DNA of 64,000 bases, from contig NZ_KZ857175.1 in NCBI RefSeq assembly GCF_003350925.1, positions 124,001 to 188,000 on the forward strand, given 5' to 3'. The number at the start of each line of letters is the position of its first letter. The stretch's first letter is position 1. Both the position numbers and the translations under genes were made by a program. The stretch is from Dyella tabacisoli. GTDB lineage: Bacteria; Pseudomonadota; Gammaproteobacteria; Xanthomonadales; Rhodanobacteraceae. Below are positions 1-10,800 of this stretch, in pieces. Below the pieces are notes generated by a model. It was not told where the DNA came from. It saw nothing but the letters and a program-made list of their open reading frames with translations, and searched no databases.

Positions 1-538
1 GCTTGTGCGCATCGGGGAGAATGCCATCGGCCGCGCTGTACATGCAGCCCATGCAGGCGGGTATCTCCTCCAGGGTCAGCCAGCCCGTCGCCGCGCCGGC
101 GGGCGCTATAAAATTGAAAATCGCATTGCCGTCGTCGCCAACGACGGCGCGCTGCACGCGCCAACCGCGCGGCACGATGATCCAGCCGACGGCATTGGCA
201 TGCATCAAGGTAATGTGTGGACGCAGCGCTGCTGGAATCGAGGGCTGCCATGCAGGCAGCTTCGCGTCTGAATTTTCCTCCCACTCGCCTTCGCTATCGC
301 GTACGTCGATGCGCCAGGCCGGGATATCGGTCAAGACCTGTCCCGAGGCATCTTTGGGGTGAGCCGCCACCAGCCGATAGTCGCGCCCTTCGACCGAGCT
401 GAAGCGGCTTGGCGCGCCGGCCAGTTGATGGATATTTTCCGCGGCCGATGCCGATGCGCTATTCAGGCCGATGGCGAGTAGCAACCCGGCAGCGGCGAAA
501 CCGAGGCTGCGCGCCATCCCGTGCTTTGTTCCATGCAT
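1..538 (-). CDS. DUF4850-like secreted protein (partial, 3' end outside window)
   Basis: A reading frame of about 179 codons runs off the left edge. It starts at ATG 538 with an AAGGA motif six bases upstream; a second in-frame ATG lies seven codons later. The N-terminus is a Sec signal peptide (hydrophobic stretch around residues 13-25, then an SASAA region). The visible mature part has a WIIVPRGW segment followed by a VVGDDGNAIFNF stretch and a CMGCMYS motif, a pattern I associate with DUF4850 proteins of Xanthomonadaceae. The function of that family is unknown to me; the CxxC pair could be structural or metal binding. It lies 42 bp downstream of glmU on the same strand and may be co-transcribed with it. 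Family assignment is from memory of the motif only. Confidence 0.7.
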   Translation of the reverse strand, partial: MHGTKHGMARSLGFAAAGLLLAIGLNSASASAAENIHQLAGAPSRFSSVEGRDYRLVAAHPKDASGQVLTDIPAWRIDVRDSEGEWEENSDAKLPAWQPSIPAALRPHITLMHANAVGWIIVPRGWRVQRAVVGDDGNAIFNFIAPAGAATGWLTLEEIPACMGCMYSAADGILPDAHK

Positions 539-580
539 GGCAAATCCTTAGACGCGAGTGGTGGGCAAGGTTGGCGCGGA

Positions 581-1966
581 TTATTTCTTTTGCGGCCGTT
601 GCCAGCCATGCAGGGTCGCTTGCCGCGCACGCGCCACGGTCAGTTCGCCGTCGGGGGCGTCGCGGGTAATCACCGAGCCGGCGCCGATGGTGGCCTGTGC
701 GCCGATGCTTACCGGTGCCACCAGCGCACTGTTGGAGCCGATAAAAGCGCCATCGCCAATCTGCGTGAGGTGTTTGTGCACGCCATCGTAGTTACAGGTG
801 ATGGTGCCGGCGCCAATGTTTACATCACGCCCGATTTCGGTGTCCCCCAGATAACTCAGGTGGTTGGCTTTGCTACCCGCGCCCAGCTTGGCTTTTTTGG
901 TCTCGACGAAGTTGCCCACATGCACGCCGGCATCCAGTTCGGTGCCTGGGCGCAGCCGCGCAAACGGTCCGATGGTGCAAGGGCCATGGGTAATCACGCC
1001 CTCCAGGTCGCAGTGCGCCTGCACAATGGTACCGGCAGCGAGGCGCACGTTTTTCAGCCGCGTGAACGGGCCGATTCGCACATCCTCGCCAAGTTGCACC
1101 TGGCCCTCCAGGATCACGTCGATGTCGATCTCGACATCACGCGCCACTTCCACATGGCCGCGCACGTCCAGGCGCATCGGGTCGGCCAGGCGCACCCCGG
1201 CCAGCATCAGCTCGTATGCGGCGCGTTGCCGGTGCTGTGCTTCCAACCCAGCCAGTTGCAATGGGTTGTTGACGCCGGCCGTTTCAACCGGGTCATCACA
1301 TTCGACACTCAGCGCGGCGCGCTTTTCTGCCGCCGCCATCGCGAAGATGTCGGTGAGGTAGTACTCGCCTTGGGCGTTGTTGCGATCGAGCCGGGCGATC
1401 CAGCGCTTTAGCGCGGCCGCTTCGCCGGCAACAATGCCGGTGTTGATAAGGTTGATCGCACGCTGGCTATCGTTGGCGTCCTTCTCTTCGACCACCGCCT
1501 GCACCAGACCGTGGTCGTCGCACAGCACGCGGCCATAGCCGTGGGGATCGGCCGGCCGTGTGGTCAGCAGGCTCAATCCGCTCGCCGCCTGCACCAGTTG
1601 GCACAGGGTGTCGGCTCGGGTCAGTGGCACATCGCCGTACAGCACCAGAACCTGCGCGCCATCGGGTACCTCGCGCAAGGCTTGATCGACCGCGTGGCCG
1701 GTTCCGAGCTGCTGAGCCTGCTGCACCCAGCGCAGGTCGGCCTGCTCGGCAAAGGCTGCTTGCACTTGCTCGCCGTTATGGCCGTACACCACATGGATCG
1801 CCTGCGGCTGCAGTGCGCGGGCGGCATCCAATACGTGTGCAAGCAAAGGGCGGCCAGCTAGTGGCACCAGCACTTTGGCCAGTTTCGACTTCATCCGTTT
1901 GCCCTCGCCGGCGGCGAGAACGATGACGTGAAGAGCGGGATTATTCATGACGAAGTTGGCGGCCAT
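581..1966 (-). CDS. glmU: Bifunctional UDP-GlcNAc pyrophosphorylase / glucosamine-1-phosphate acetyltransferase
   Basis: GlmU makes UDP-N-acetylglucosamine, the precursor of peptidoglycan and lipopolysaccharide, in two cytoplasmic steps: acetylation of glucosamine-1-P by the C-terminal domain and uridylylation by the N-terminal domain. The N-terminal nucleotidyltransferase signature LAAGEGKRM lies at residues 17-25, followed by a typical Rossmann domain (LYGDVPL, NTGIV). The C-terminal half is a left-handed beta-helix of hexapeptide repeats with the conserved [10 protein letters not shown] and [10 protein letters not shown] segments of the acetyl-CoA site. The length of 461 residues fits the family (about 456). 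Residue 7 is a second Met (start 1948) that gives the more usual N-terminus; neither start has a strong Shine-Dalgarno sequence. The product also feeds the pgaABCD operon about 20 kb away. Confidence 0.97.
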   Translation of the reverse strand: MAANFVMNNPALHVIVLAAGEGKRMKSKLAKVLVPLAGRPLLAHVLDAARALQPQAIHVVYGHNGEQVQAAFAEQADLRWVQQAQQLGTGHAVDQALREVPDGAQVLVLYGDVPLTRADTLCQLVQAASGLSLLTTRPADPHGYGRVLCDDHGLVQAVVEEKDANDSQRAINLINTGIVAGEAAALKRWIARLDRNNAQGEYYLTDIFAMAAAEKRAALSVECDDPVETAGVNNPLQLAGLEAQHRQRAAYELMLAGVRLADPMRLDVRGHVEVARDVEIDIDVILEGQVQLGEDVRIGPFTRLKNVRLAAGTIVQAHCDLEGVITHGPCTIGPFARLRPGTELDAGVHVGNFVETKKAKLGAGSKANHLSYLGDTEIGRDVNIGAGTITCNYDGVHKHLTQIGDGAFIGSNSALVAPVSIGAQATIGAGSVITRDAPDGELTVARARQATLHGWQRPQKK

Positions 1967-2086
1967 GGCAGGGCGGCGAGCATAACAGCCAGCCGGGCTC
2001 GGTTACGCCGATGTCGATGTCGTGGATGATGCTCGCGCTTTCTGGCGGTATGCCGGCCAGTGAAGGGCAAGCAGGTGGCGCATAAC

Positions 2087-2119
2087 GCAAAAACGCTGGC
2101 GCAAGGCCAGCGTTTTTGC
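2087..2119. terminator. Bidirectional rho-independent terminator
   Basis: A perfect 14-bp inverted repeat (2087-2100 and 2106-2119, 5-base loop GCAAG) has A-rich and T-rich ends built into the arms, so it can end transcription on either strand. It lies directly downstream of the HU-like gene on the minus strand, and between it and glmU. Confidence 0.85.
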
Positions 2120-2149
2120 AGTCTTTACAGCAGACTTGCGGTGAGCCTA

Positions 2150-2536
2150 TCAGGCTGCCGCGTCTTTCAGCTTCTTCAACGGGCGCACCTTGACCTTCAC
2201 CGAGGCAGGCTTGGCGGCGAACCACTGCTCTTCCTTGGTGAACGGGTTGATGCCTTTGCGCTTGGGCTTAGCCGGCACGCTGATGGCAGAGATCTTCAAC
2301 AGGCCCGGCAGGGTGAACGAGCCGGCGCCTTTCTTATGGACGGAACCTGCCACGGCACCTTCCAGTGCTGCCAGAACCGCACGTACGTCCTTGGCCACCA
2401 CATTGCTCACCTCAGCGAGGTGGGCGACCAGCCCGGACTTGCTCAACGCCTCTTTGATCGGCTTGTGAGCGACCGGCTTAGCTGCGGTCTTGGGGGCCGC
2501 TGTCTTTTTGCTTGCTGCTTTCTGCGTCTTCGCCAT
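2150..2536 (-). CDS. HU-family DNA-binding protein with Lys/Ala-rich N-terminal tail
   Basis: A 128-residue nucleoid-associated protein. The first 25 or so residues are a basic alanine/lysine/threonine tail (MAKTQKAASKK, then AAPKTAAK), and the remainder is an HU/IHF-like fold with the KKGAGSFTLPGLLKI segment and a basic C-terminus (VKVRPLKKLKDAAA). Xanthomonadaceae carry this extended HU variant in addition to canonical HU; the tail resembles that of eukaryotic H1 and chlamydial Hc1. The start at 2536 was chosen because the family begins MAK and a GGGGA lies six bases upstream; the open frame continues 47 codons further up but that extension is not protein-like. It ends at the strong terminator at 2087-2119 and is therefore a single-gene unit. 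Confidence 0.92.
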   Translation of the reverse strand: MAKTQKAASKKTAAPKTAAKPVAHKPIKEALSKSGLVAHLAEVSNVVAKDVRAVLAALEGAVAGSVHKKGAGSFTLPGLLKISAISVPAKPKRKGINPFTKEEQWFAAKPASVKVKVRPLKKLKDAAA

Positions 2537-2728
2537 GGGTATCCCCGTGCTTGTTGGATGAATTTGGCTGATATGCCTCTCGGCATGCGCAATGTAGGGC
2601 AAGTTTGCGATCACACCAACTGCCGAATGGTTTTTTATGCGGAAAAGAGACAGGTTGGGGCAAATTTGTTGAGTCATTTTGCCCGGCGGGGTAGGGTGGT
2701 CACGCTGTACGGGCGGTTGTGGGTGCAG

Positions 2729-2752
2729 GGCTGTAGGCGCATGCCTACAGCC
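2729..2752. repeat. 10-bp inverted repeat upstream of fhaC
   Basis: Perfect arms 2729-2738 and 2743-2752 (GGCTGTAGGC / GCCTACAGCC) with a GCAT loop lie in the gap between the divergent HU and fhaC genes. It could be a REP-like palindrome or a leader hairpin of the fhaC transcript; there is no U-run, so a terminator is unlikely. Confidence 0.6.
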
Positions 2753-2819
2753 GATAACGGATTCGGCTGAGGCATTTTGTCAGTGCCGCGACAGCTATAG
2801 CCAGGAGGGCGCCAGTAGA

Positions 2820-4628
2820 ATGCATTCGAGAAAATATTGCGTCGGCCGATACACAGTCGCATCGGCCAGCCGCCGCCAGCGAATCAGGAACAGGGACAAT
2901 CTAGTGATATATCGGACCTCCGGTCGCCATGCCGTGAGCGGCGAACGGCTGTGGCTATCTGTCTGGGCCGGCGCGTTGTTGTTGGCATCGAGTACGGCGT
3001 TTGCACAGACCGCATCGAGCGAGCAAGAGCAACGCGAACGCGCGCAGCGCGAAGCACAACAGCGTGAGCAATTGCGCACAGCGCCGGATGTGCGCCTGCA
3101 GCCTGCGCAAGCGACGGACTACCGGCAAACCAGCCTGCCGCAGGAAACACCGTGCTTTGAGCTGATTTCGCTGAAATTGGACCACCCAGGGTCGCCTGGG
3201 GGCTCGCATGGCGACGCATTCGGCTTCGTGCAGAGCTATCTCGATCGCTACGCCGGCCAATGCGTCGGGCAACAGGGGCTGGAGCTGATCGCCCATCGCG
3301 CCTCCGATCTGATCCTGGCGCACGGCTACGTCACCACGCGCCTGGTCACACCCGAGCAAAACCTCGCCCAAGGGCAGTTGCGCTTATTGCTCATTCCCGG
3401 CACCGTCGGCGCGGTGCGTTTCGCGCCCGGCTCAGTCAACGCGAACTGGCTCAATGCGCTGCCCTTGCGTCCGGGCGATCTGCTTAATCTGCGCGATATC
3501 GAGCAGGGCCTTGAGCAGATGAAGCGGGTCCCTTCACAAGACGTGAAGATCGATATCGCACCCGGCACCGAGCCGGGCAGCTCCGATCTGGTACTCGCGG
3601 TGACGCGCAGCAGACCCTGGCGCGTCACCCTCAATCAGGACGACAGCGGCGCTCGCTCCACCGGGCGCGAGCAGGGCGGCGTGAACCTGGCGTGGGATCA
3701 ACCGCTGGGTCTCAACGATTTGTTTGTCGCCGGCGCCACCCATTCGGTCGGCCGTTATCACGGTATCCGCGGCACCACCGGCGCCAATTTCAATTACAGC
3801 CTGCCGTGGGACAACTGGACCTTCAGCGCTTCCACCAACGGCTACGGTTACCGCCAGCCGGTCACCGGCGCGCAGCAAACCTTCAGTTTCACCGGTCGCT
3901 CGCGCACCACCAGTGTCAGCGCCACGCGACTGATGCAGCGCGATGCCAACAGCAAGACCTCGCTGCAACTGATCGTCAGCGGTCGCCAGGCACACAGCTA
4001 CGTCAATGGTGTCGAGATCGAAAATCAGCGGCGGCAGACGCGCTCCGCCGAGCTGGCGTTGATCCATCGCCGCTATCTCGGCAACGCGCAACTGGATCTG
4101 CGTCTGGCCCATCGCCGCAATGTGCCGTGGTTCGATGGTGACTGGCGCGCGAGCGCGCATGGCGGTCCCGGTTTCCGCGTCGGCATCACCACATTTGATG
4201 CCAGCCTCAGCTTGCCGTTCCAGGCGATCGGTCAGCGTTGGTTATGGACGTCCGAATTGCGCGCACAAGCCACCAGTGGCCAGGTCTACGCCGAGGATTA
4301 CCTCACCGTAGCCGGCCGTTACACCGTGCGTGGCTTCGATGGCGAAACCAGCATCGGCGGGCGCCATGGCTACTACTGGCGCAACACCGTGAGCTGGCCC
4401 ATAGGCGACAGCGGTATCGCGTTGTACGGCGGCGTAGATACCGGCCGCGCCGGCGGCGCGCCCACACCGGGCCTGAGCAGTCACAGCCTGACCGGCAGCG
4501 TGCTGGGTGTGCGCGGCAGCCGCTGGGGCTTGAGCTGGGATCTGTTCGCCGGTTGGGCCTGGCATGCGCCAGAGGGTTTCAAGACACGCCGACCGGCTGC
4601 CGGCATGCAGTGGATCTACATGTTTTAG
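2820..4628 (+). CDS. Two-partner secretion outer-membrane transporter (FhaC/ShlB/CdiB family)
   Basis: This is the TpsB partner that threads the following FhaB/CdiA-like exoprotein across the outer membrane. After a signal peptide ending SSTAFAQ comes a Gln/Arg/Glu-rich helix (QEQRERAQREAQQR), a POTRA domain starting PCFELISLKL, and a 16-stranded barrel domain containing the hallmark VRGFDGE motif of the L6 hairpin. The protein ends in an aromatic residue (WIYMF), as barrel proteins do. ATG 2820 has AGGAGG 11 bases upstream; an in-frame GTG at 2904 (AGGGAC upstream) would give a signal peptide of more usual length, so the start is uncertain. It lies 196 bp upstream of its substrate gene, with a palindromic repeat between them. 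Confidence 0.93.
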   Translation: MHSRKYCVGRYTVASASRRQRIRNRDNLVIYRTSGRHAVSGERLWLSVWAGALLLASSTAFAQTASSEQEQRERAQREAQQREQLRTAPDVRLQPAQATDYRQTSLPQETPCFELISLKLDHPGSPGGSHGDAFGFVQSYLDRYAGQCVGQQGLELIAHRASDLILAHGYVTTRLVTPEQNLAQGQLRLLLIPGTVGAVRFAPGSVNANWLNALPLRPGDLLNLRDIEQGLEQMKRVPSQDVKIDIAPGTEPGSSDLVLAVTRSRPWRVTLNQDDSGARSTGREQGGVNLAWDQPLGLNDLFVAGATHSVGRYHGIRGTTGANFNYSLPWDNWTFSASTNGYGYRQPVTGAQQTFSFTGRSRTTSVSATRLMQRDANSKTSLQLIVSGRQAHSYVNGVEIENQRRQTRSAELALIHRRYLGNAQLDLRLAHRRNVPWFDGDWRASAHGGPGFRVGITTFDASLSLPFQAIGQRWLWTSELRAQATSGQVYAEDYLTVAGRYTVRGFDGETSIGGRHGYYWRNTVSWPIGDSGIALYGGVDTGRAGGAPTPGLSSHSLTGSVLGVRGSRWGLSWDLFAGWAWHAPEGFKTRRPAAGMQWIYMF

Positions 4629-4790
4629 ACATCTGCCCCTCCCCCTGCAAGGGGAGGGAGCACAAGCATTACGCAACACGCTCCTCCCCCTGCTTGTAGG
4701 GGGAGGTTGGGAGGGGGGCAGGCCTGGCCGCAAAGTCCGACCCCACCCCAGCCCTCCCCCAAAAAGGGAGGGAGCTTCAGGCATCACTCA
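4629..4790. repeat. GC-rich palindromic repeat, family A (three units)
   Basis: Three units of a dispersed palindrome (core CTCCCCCTGC..GGGGGAGG, often followed by TTGGGAGGGGG) fill the gap between the fhaC and fhaB genes: about 4635-4659, 4681-4722 and 4740-4775. Each can form a hairpin. The same family recurs near 34970-35058, 38103-38130, 45721-45875, 55631-55662, 58391-58430 and 63385-63450. Confidence 0.85.
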
Positions 4791-4824
4791 ACAGTTTGTG
4801 GAACGGACACCAAGGACTTTCATC

Positions 4825-7800
4825 ATGTCGGATCTCACTCTGCGCACCACCATCACACATCGCACATCACGGCCGAGCCGGTCGCAGCTACTGCGCCGCC
4901 AAGCCCTCTGGGCCGCACTTACCGTCGCCTGCGGTCTGCCTAGCGTCTACGCGCAAAGTGCGCCGCCGCAGCACCCCGATGGCAGCACGACCACCACGGT
5001 TATCCAGGCCGCCAACGGCGTGCCGGTGGTCAACATCGCGACGCCCAATCAAGCCGGCTTGTCGCATAACCGCTACCAGCAGTTCGACGTCAACAGCCAG
5101 GGCCTGATCCTCAACAACAGTGGCGCCATTACCAGCACCAAGCTGGCGGGTTTTATCTACGGCAATACCAACTTACCGAACGACACCGCGGCAAAACTCA
5201 TCCTCAACGAAGTCACCTCGACCCTACCCAGCCAACTCAACGGCATGATCGAGGTGGCCGGGCGCGCGGCTGACGTCATCGTCGCCAACCCCAATGGCAT
5301 CACCGTCAATGGCGGCGGTTTTATCAACGCGCCGCACAGCGTACTCACCACCGGCACGCCGATGCTCGGCGCCGACGGCGCGCTCAACGGTTTTCGCGTT
5401 AGCGGCGGGCGCATTGCGATCAATGGGCAGCTCGATGCCAGTGCGATCGATCGGGTCGATTTGATCGCCCGCGCCGTTGCGGTCAATGCCGGCGTCTGGG
5501 CCAATCAGCTTAACGTCGTCACCGGCGCCAATCAGGTGGACTACGCCAGCCTGGCGACACAAAAACTCAGCAACAGCGGTGCCTCGCCGGCGGTCGCGCT
5601 CGATGTCTCGGCACTCGGCGGCATGTATGCCGGGGTGATCCGATTGATCGGCACCGAGGCCGGCCTGGGCGTCAACAATCAAGGCCAGATCGCCGCGCAG
5701 CGTGGCGACCTCACGCTGACCAACGCCGGCCAAGTGGTGCTCGGCGGCAAAACCACCGCTAGCGGCAACCTGGCGATCAACGCGGCGCAATCGCTATCCA
5801 ACAGCGGCACGTTGGCCGGCGGCGGTGCGGTTACGCTGGCTGGTAGCGACATCAGCCTCAGTGGCACGCTGTACGGCGGCGGTCCAATGAGTCTCGTCGC
5901 CACCAGCGGCGCGCTGAGCCATAGCGGACAGCTACAAGCGCAAGGCGCCCTTACCCTGCAAGCGAACGGCGCGCTCACGCAGGCATCCACCGGCACCACA
6001 CTCGCCAATGGCCCCATCAACCTCAGCGCGGCATCGCTGGATAACGCGGGTACGATCGAATCCGCGCAAGGCGTCAACCTGCAATTGCGTGGCCATGCCG
6101 GCAACAGCGGCACCGTGCTTGCCGACCACGGCGACCTCACCCTCACCGCCGACACCCTCGACAACGCCGGCACGCTCAGCACAGGCGGCAACGCCGCATT
6201 GACGGCCAGCACCGCGTTGAACACTCGCGGCAACCTGCTCGCCGCCGGTGCGGTCACTCTCAGCGCGCCGGCGCTGACCACCGCCGGCACCGTGCAAGCC
6301 GGCCAGGCGTTGACCATCAACGGCGGCAGTCTCAGCAACAGCGGCAAGCTGTATGCGCTGGGCGGTGACGGCGCGATCACGCTCAGTAGCGCTTTCAACA
6401 ACGCCGTCGGCGGCGACATCTACAGCGTCGGCGTGCTGAGCCTGGGTGTGGCCTCCGCGGTCAATGCGGGTGCGATCGAAGCCAAAAAATCGTTGACCCT
6501 CAACAGTGCCGGCGATCTCAGCAGTAGCGGCACCCTGCAAGCGGATGGCGGCGATCTCACCCTGGTCGGCGGCGGCAGCCTGCTCAACAGCGGCGTGGCG
6601 AGCGCAGCGGTCAACCTCACGCTCAACGCCGGCAACCTACTCACCAGCACCGGCCAGGCCGTTGCCAATGGCAACGTCAGCCTCCATGGCGGCAGCCTGG
6701 TCACTGCCGGCATCGTGCAAGCAGGTCAGGCGCTGAGCCTGAGTGGTGGCGATTTAAGCAATAGCGGCAAGCTCTATGCCCTGGGTCAAGGCGGGGCGGC
6801 TGGCGTTTGGACGGCCAAACTCAGTGGCGCCTTCAGCAATGCCCCTGGCGGCGATATCTACGCCAGCGACAGCATCACCTTGAATGCGGGCTCGCTCGTC
6901 AATGCCGGCAGCATCGAGGCCAAGCAGGCGGCCAACATCACGCTGGGCGGTGCGCTGAGCAACAGCGGCCATATCCAAGCCGATCAAAGCGATGTCACGC
7001 TCGTCGCCGACGCGCTCGACAACAGCGGCGTAATCAGCGCGCAACGCAACCTGCAGTGGCGGATTGCTCATGCGGCCAGCAACAGCGGCACCGTCATCAG
7101 CGGTCAGGCGGCCACGCTAGCGGCCAACCGATTTGGCAACAGCACCAGCGGCCAACTGCAAAGCGGCGGCGATCTCACGCTGTCCGCCGTGACGCTCGAC
7201 AACGCCGGCAGCCTGCATGCCAAGGGCAACGCCAACATCAGTGGCGTCGATCTCAGTAACGCCACGGGCGCGCAGTTGCTCGCCGATGGTGCGCTTACGC
7301 TCGGTCACAGTGGCGCCGTCAGTAATGCCGGCGTGCTGCAAGCCGGCAGCGATTTCACGTTGACCCAGGCAGCCTCGCTCAGCAATGCGCAAGGCGCCAC
7401 GGTCTATGCCGGACACGATCTGAACCTCGCACTTACCCAGGCACTGACCAACGCCGGCACGCTCTACGCCGCGCAGGCGGCCACCCTGGCTGCGGGCCGT
7501 GTCGGCAACAGCGGCACGATGCGCAGTGGCGGCATCTTGAGCTTGAACAGCGCAGGCGATGTCAGCAGCAGTGGCGCTATCCAGGCGCAACAAAATCTAA
7601 GTCTGGTCAGCGGCGGTGGTTTTACCAACAGCGGCAAACTGTATGCAGTCGCTGGCGCACTGACCGCACAGGTTGCCGGTGCATTGGCATCCAACGCCAG
7701 TGGCGATATCTACAGCGGTCAAAACATCACCTTCAACGGCGGCAGCTTTGCCAACGCGGGCCTGCTCGAAGCCAAGCAAGCCATCAGCCTCAGCGCCCAG

Positions 7801-10800
7801 GGCGATGCCAGCAACAGCGGCAGCATCCAGGCCGACAGCGGCGACCTCCACCTCAGCGGCAGCACACTCACCAACCAAGGCGCGCTCAGCGCCACAGGCA
7901 ACACCCTGCTCAGTGGCGCCACCAGCCTGAGCAACAGTGGCCGTGTAGTGACGGGTCAGGCGCTCACGCTTGCCAGTGCCAGCTTCAACAACAGCGGGCA
8001 GACCCAAAGCGGCACCGCCACGCTGTTGCAAGCGGCCCATGTCGATAACCGTGGCCGTGTGCAAGCCGGCAGCGCGCTCACCCTGAGCGGCAACCGCACA
8101 CTAACCAATCAAGCGGACGGCCAACTGCTGGCCGCCGGCGATCTCAGCAGCGACACCGCCGACCAACTCACCAATGCAGGCGTGATCCAGGCGGGCGCTG
8201 CCTTGGTCGTCCACGGCACGGGCGCCATCGACAATCAGGCCGGCGGCACCCTGTACGGCAGCGGACAAACCCAGTTGCAACTCGGCGCAGCGCTGAACAA
8301 TGCCGGCACCGTTTATGGCGGTCAGGGCGTTACCCTCAGCGCCAGCGGCTTGAGCAACACCGGTAGCTTGCGCAGCGGCATGGCGCTGCAAGTGAGCGTG
8401 CAAGGCGACGCCAGCAATAACGGCAGCGCCTATGCCGTCGGCGACACGATATGGAACGTAATCGGCGCACTCGCCAACGCCGGCGTGCTTGCCGCAGCCG
8501 GCAACAACACCCTCACCGCTTATAGTCTTAGTGGCGCCGGCACCCTCGCTGCCGGCTTGCAGGGCGATGGCAGTCTTGGCACCACCGGTGCGCTCAACAT
8601 CACCACCAGCAACAACCTCGCCTCCAACGGTCGTGCGCTGGCCGGTGGCGATCTGGTCTTCAGCGGCAGCGGCATCGATTTATCCAACAGCCAGACCCGC
8701 GCCGGTGGCAACGCCACACTCACCGCCACGCAAGGCAATCTATCGAACCAGGGCGGCGATCTTGCCGCCAATGGCGCTCTCACGCTTGCCACGCCAGCCG
8801 CCTTGATTAACGGCGGCGGCAAACTCAGCGCCAAGCTGCTGAACCTGCATGCCGCCAGTGTGCTCAATCGCTACGGCAGCATCAGCCAAAGCGGCGGCCA
8901 AGACATTGCCCTGACCCTGGCCGGAGCATTCGATAACGCCTACGGCCGCTTTGCCGGCAACGCCGGCAACATCACCATCAACGCGGCCTCGCTAGACAAC
9001 ACCGGCGGCGCCATTCAACACGCAGGCAACGGCAATCTCAGCCTCACCACCAGCGGCGACCTCGGCAACAACAGCGGCCAGATCGTCGGTAATGGCGCAC
9101 TGACCATGCAGTCTGGCGGCACGCTAAGTAATGCCGCCGGCAGCATCGGCGCGGCGAGCGATGCTTCGATTCGCGCCCTGGCCATGGCCAACAACAGCGG
9201 CACGGTAGCGGCGGGCCATGTCGGCCTTACCGTCAGCCAGGCACTAAGCAATAACGGCGGCACCGTGCAAGCCAGCGGTGCGCTTACCGTGGGTGCCAAC
9301 ACGCTGGATAACACCGGCGGCTTCCTCAAGAACACCGCCCAAGGCGGCCCAGCCAGTACTCAGGCAGTCGCTGTAACCACCACCGGCACGCTGACCAACG
9401 GCAGCGGCGGCTTTATCGGCGGCAACGGTGCCGTCGTGGTGCAAGCCGGTGGCCTTACGAATGCCGGGCAGATTTATGCCGGCAGCACGCTCAACGTCAG
9501 CTCGCAAGGCGCGCTCATCAACAACGGCGGTGCGCTGCAAGCGCTGTCGTGGTTGAACGCGTATAGCGCGGGGGGGCTGAGCAATCGCAGTGGACGCATC
9601 GAAGCGGGTGCGGGCGATGGCAACGCGACGCTTACCATCAACGCCGCCAGCCTCGACAACAGCAGCGGCCGTCTCGCCAACGCAGGCCGTGGCATCAGCA
9701 CGATCAACGCCGGCAGTAGCGCCACTAACCAAGGCGGTACGCTGGGCGGGCAGGGCGATCTCAACCTCAACGCTGCCAGCCTCGACAACAGTCAGGGCGG
9801 CAACGTCGTCGCCGGGCAAAACCTCAACTTCACCCTCAACGGCATGAACAATGCCGGCGGCACCACCTATGCGGCCAACAACCTCGGTTGGAGCAACGCG
9901 GGTGCATGGCTGGCCAATGCCAGCGGCGCCTTGAGCGCTGGCGGCCAGCTTGGCCTCAGTTTGCAAACCATCGACAACAACGGCGGCGACCTCGCCGCCG
10001 GTGGCAACCTCAACCTCAATCTCGCCAGTTTCAACGGCATCGGCCGTGCCGTGGCCGGACAAGACCTCAGCCTCAGCGTGGGTGGTGACTACACCAATGC
10101 AGCCGGCAACACGCTCAAGGCCAACCGCGATCTCACCTTCAATGTGGGCGGCAACCTCAGCAACCCCGGTGGCGCCACCTTGCAAGCGGTGCGCAATCTG
10201 ACGGTTAACGCTGGCACTATCGACAACGCCGCCAACGCGACTATCAACAGCACCGGCACCACGCTCAACGCGCGCGGTAATCTCAGCAACGAAGGCCGCA
10301 TCGAAGGCGATGCGATCACGCTCAATGCCGCCAGCCTCAGCAATACCGGCACCATCATCGGCGGTGCGGTTTCCGTGACCGCGAGCAATCTCACCAACGG
10401 CGCCGATCTGGGCACGGCGGTCGATAACGCCGCCTACCAAGGTGCGCTGATCGCCGCCACCCGCAGCATCGACCTGTTCGTCAGCGGCACCCTGCTCAAT
10501 CAAGACGCCACGATCTTTACCTTGGGCGATATGCGCATCGGCGCCGACGCCAGCGGTAACCGCAGCGCGGCGGTCATCAACCGCTCTGGCGACATCGAAG
10601 CCGATGGCAGCATCACCTTGGCGGCAACTAATTTCACCAATCAGCGGCGAGTGTTCGAGACCAGCACCTACCAGCTTAGCGCTGCCGAGAGGCTGCAAAA
10701 CACCACCATCGGCGCGCCGGTGGTGCGCTATCGCTACGACGATCCCAATCCGCTGCACCATCCACCCTACGTCGATGCCAGCCAGGTGATCGGTGCGCAG

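Noticed and set aside
4564-4824. N-terminal extension of the fhaB frame
   Set aside because: The 87 upstream codons translate the family A palindromes and precede a proper start (ATG 4825 with signal peptide).
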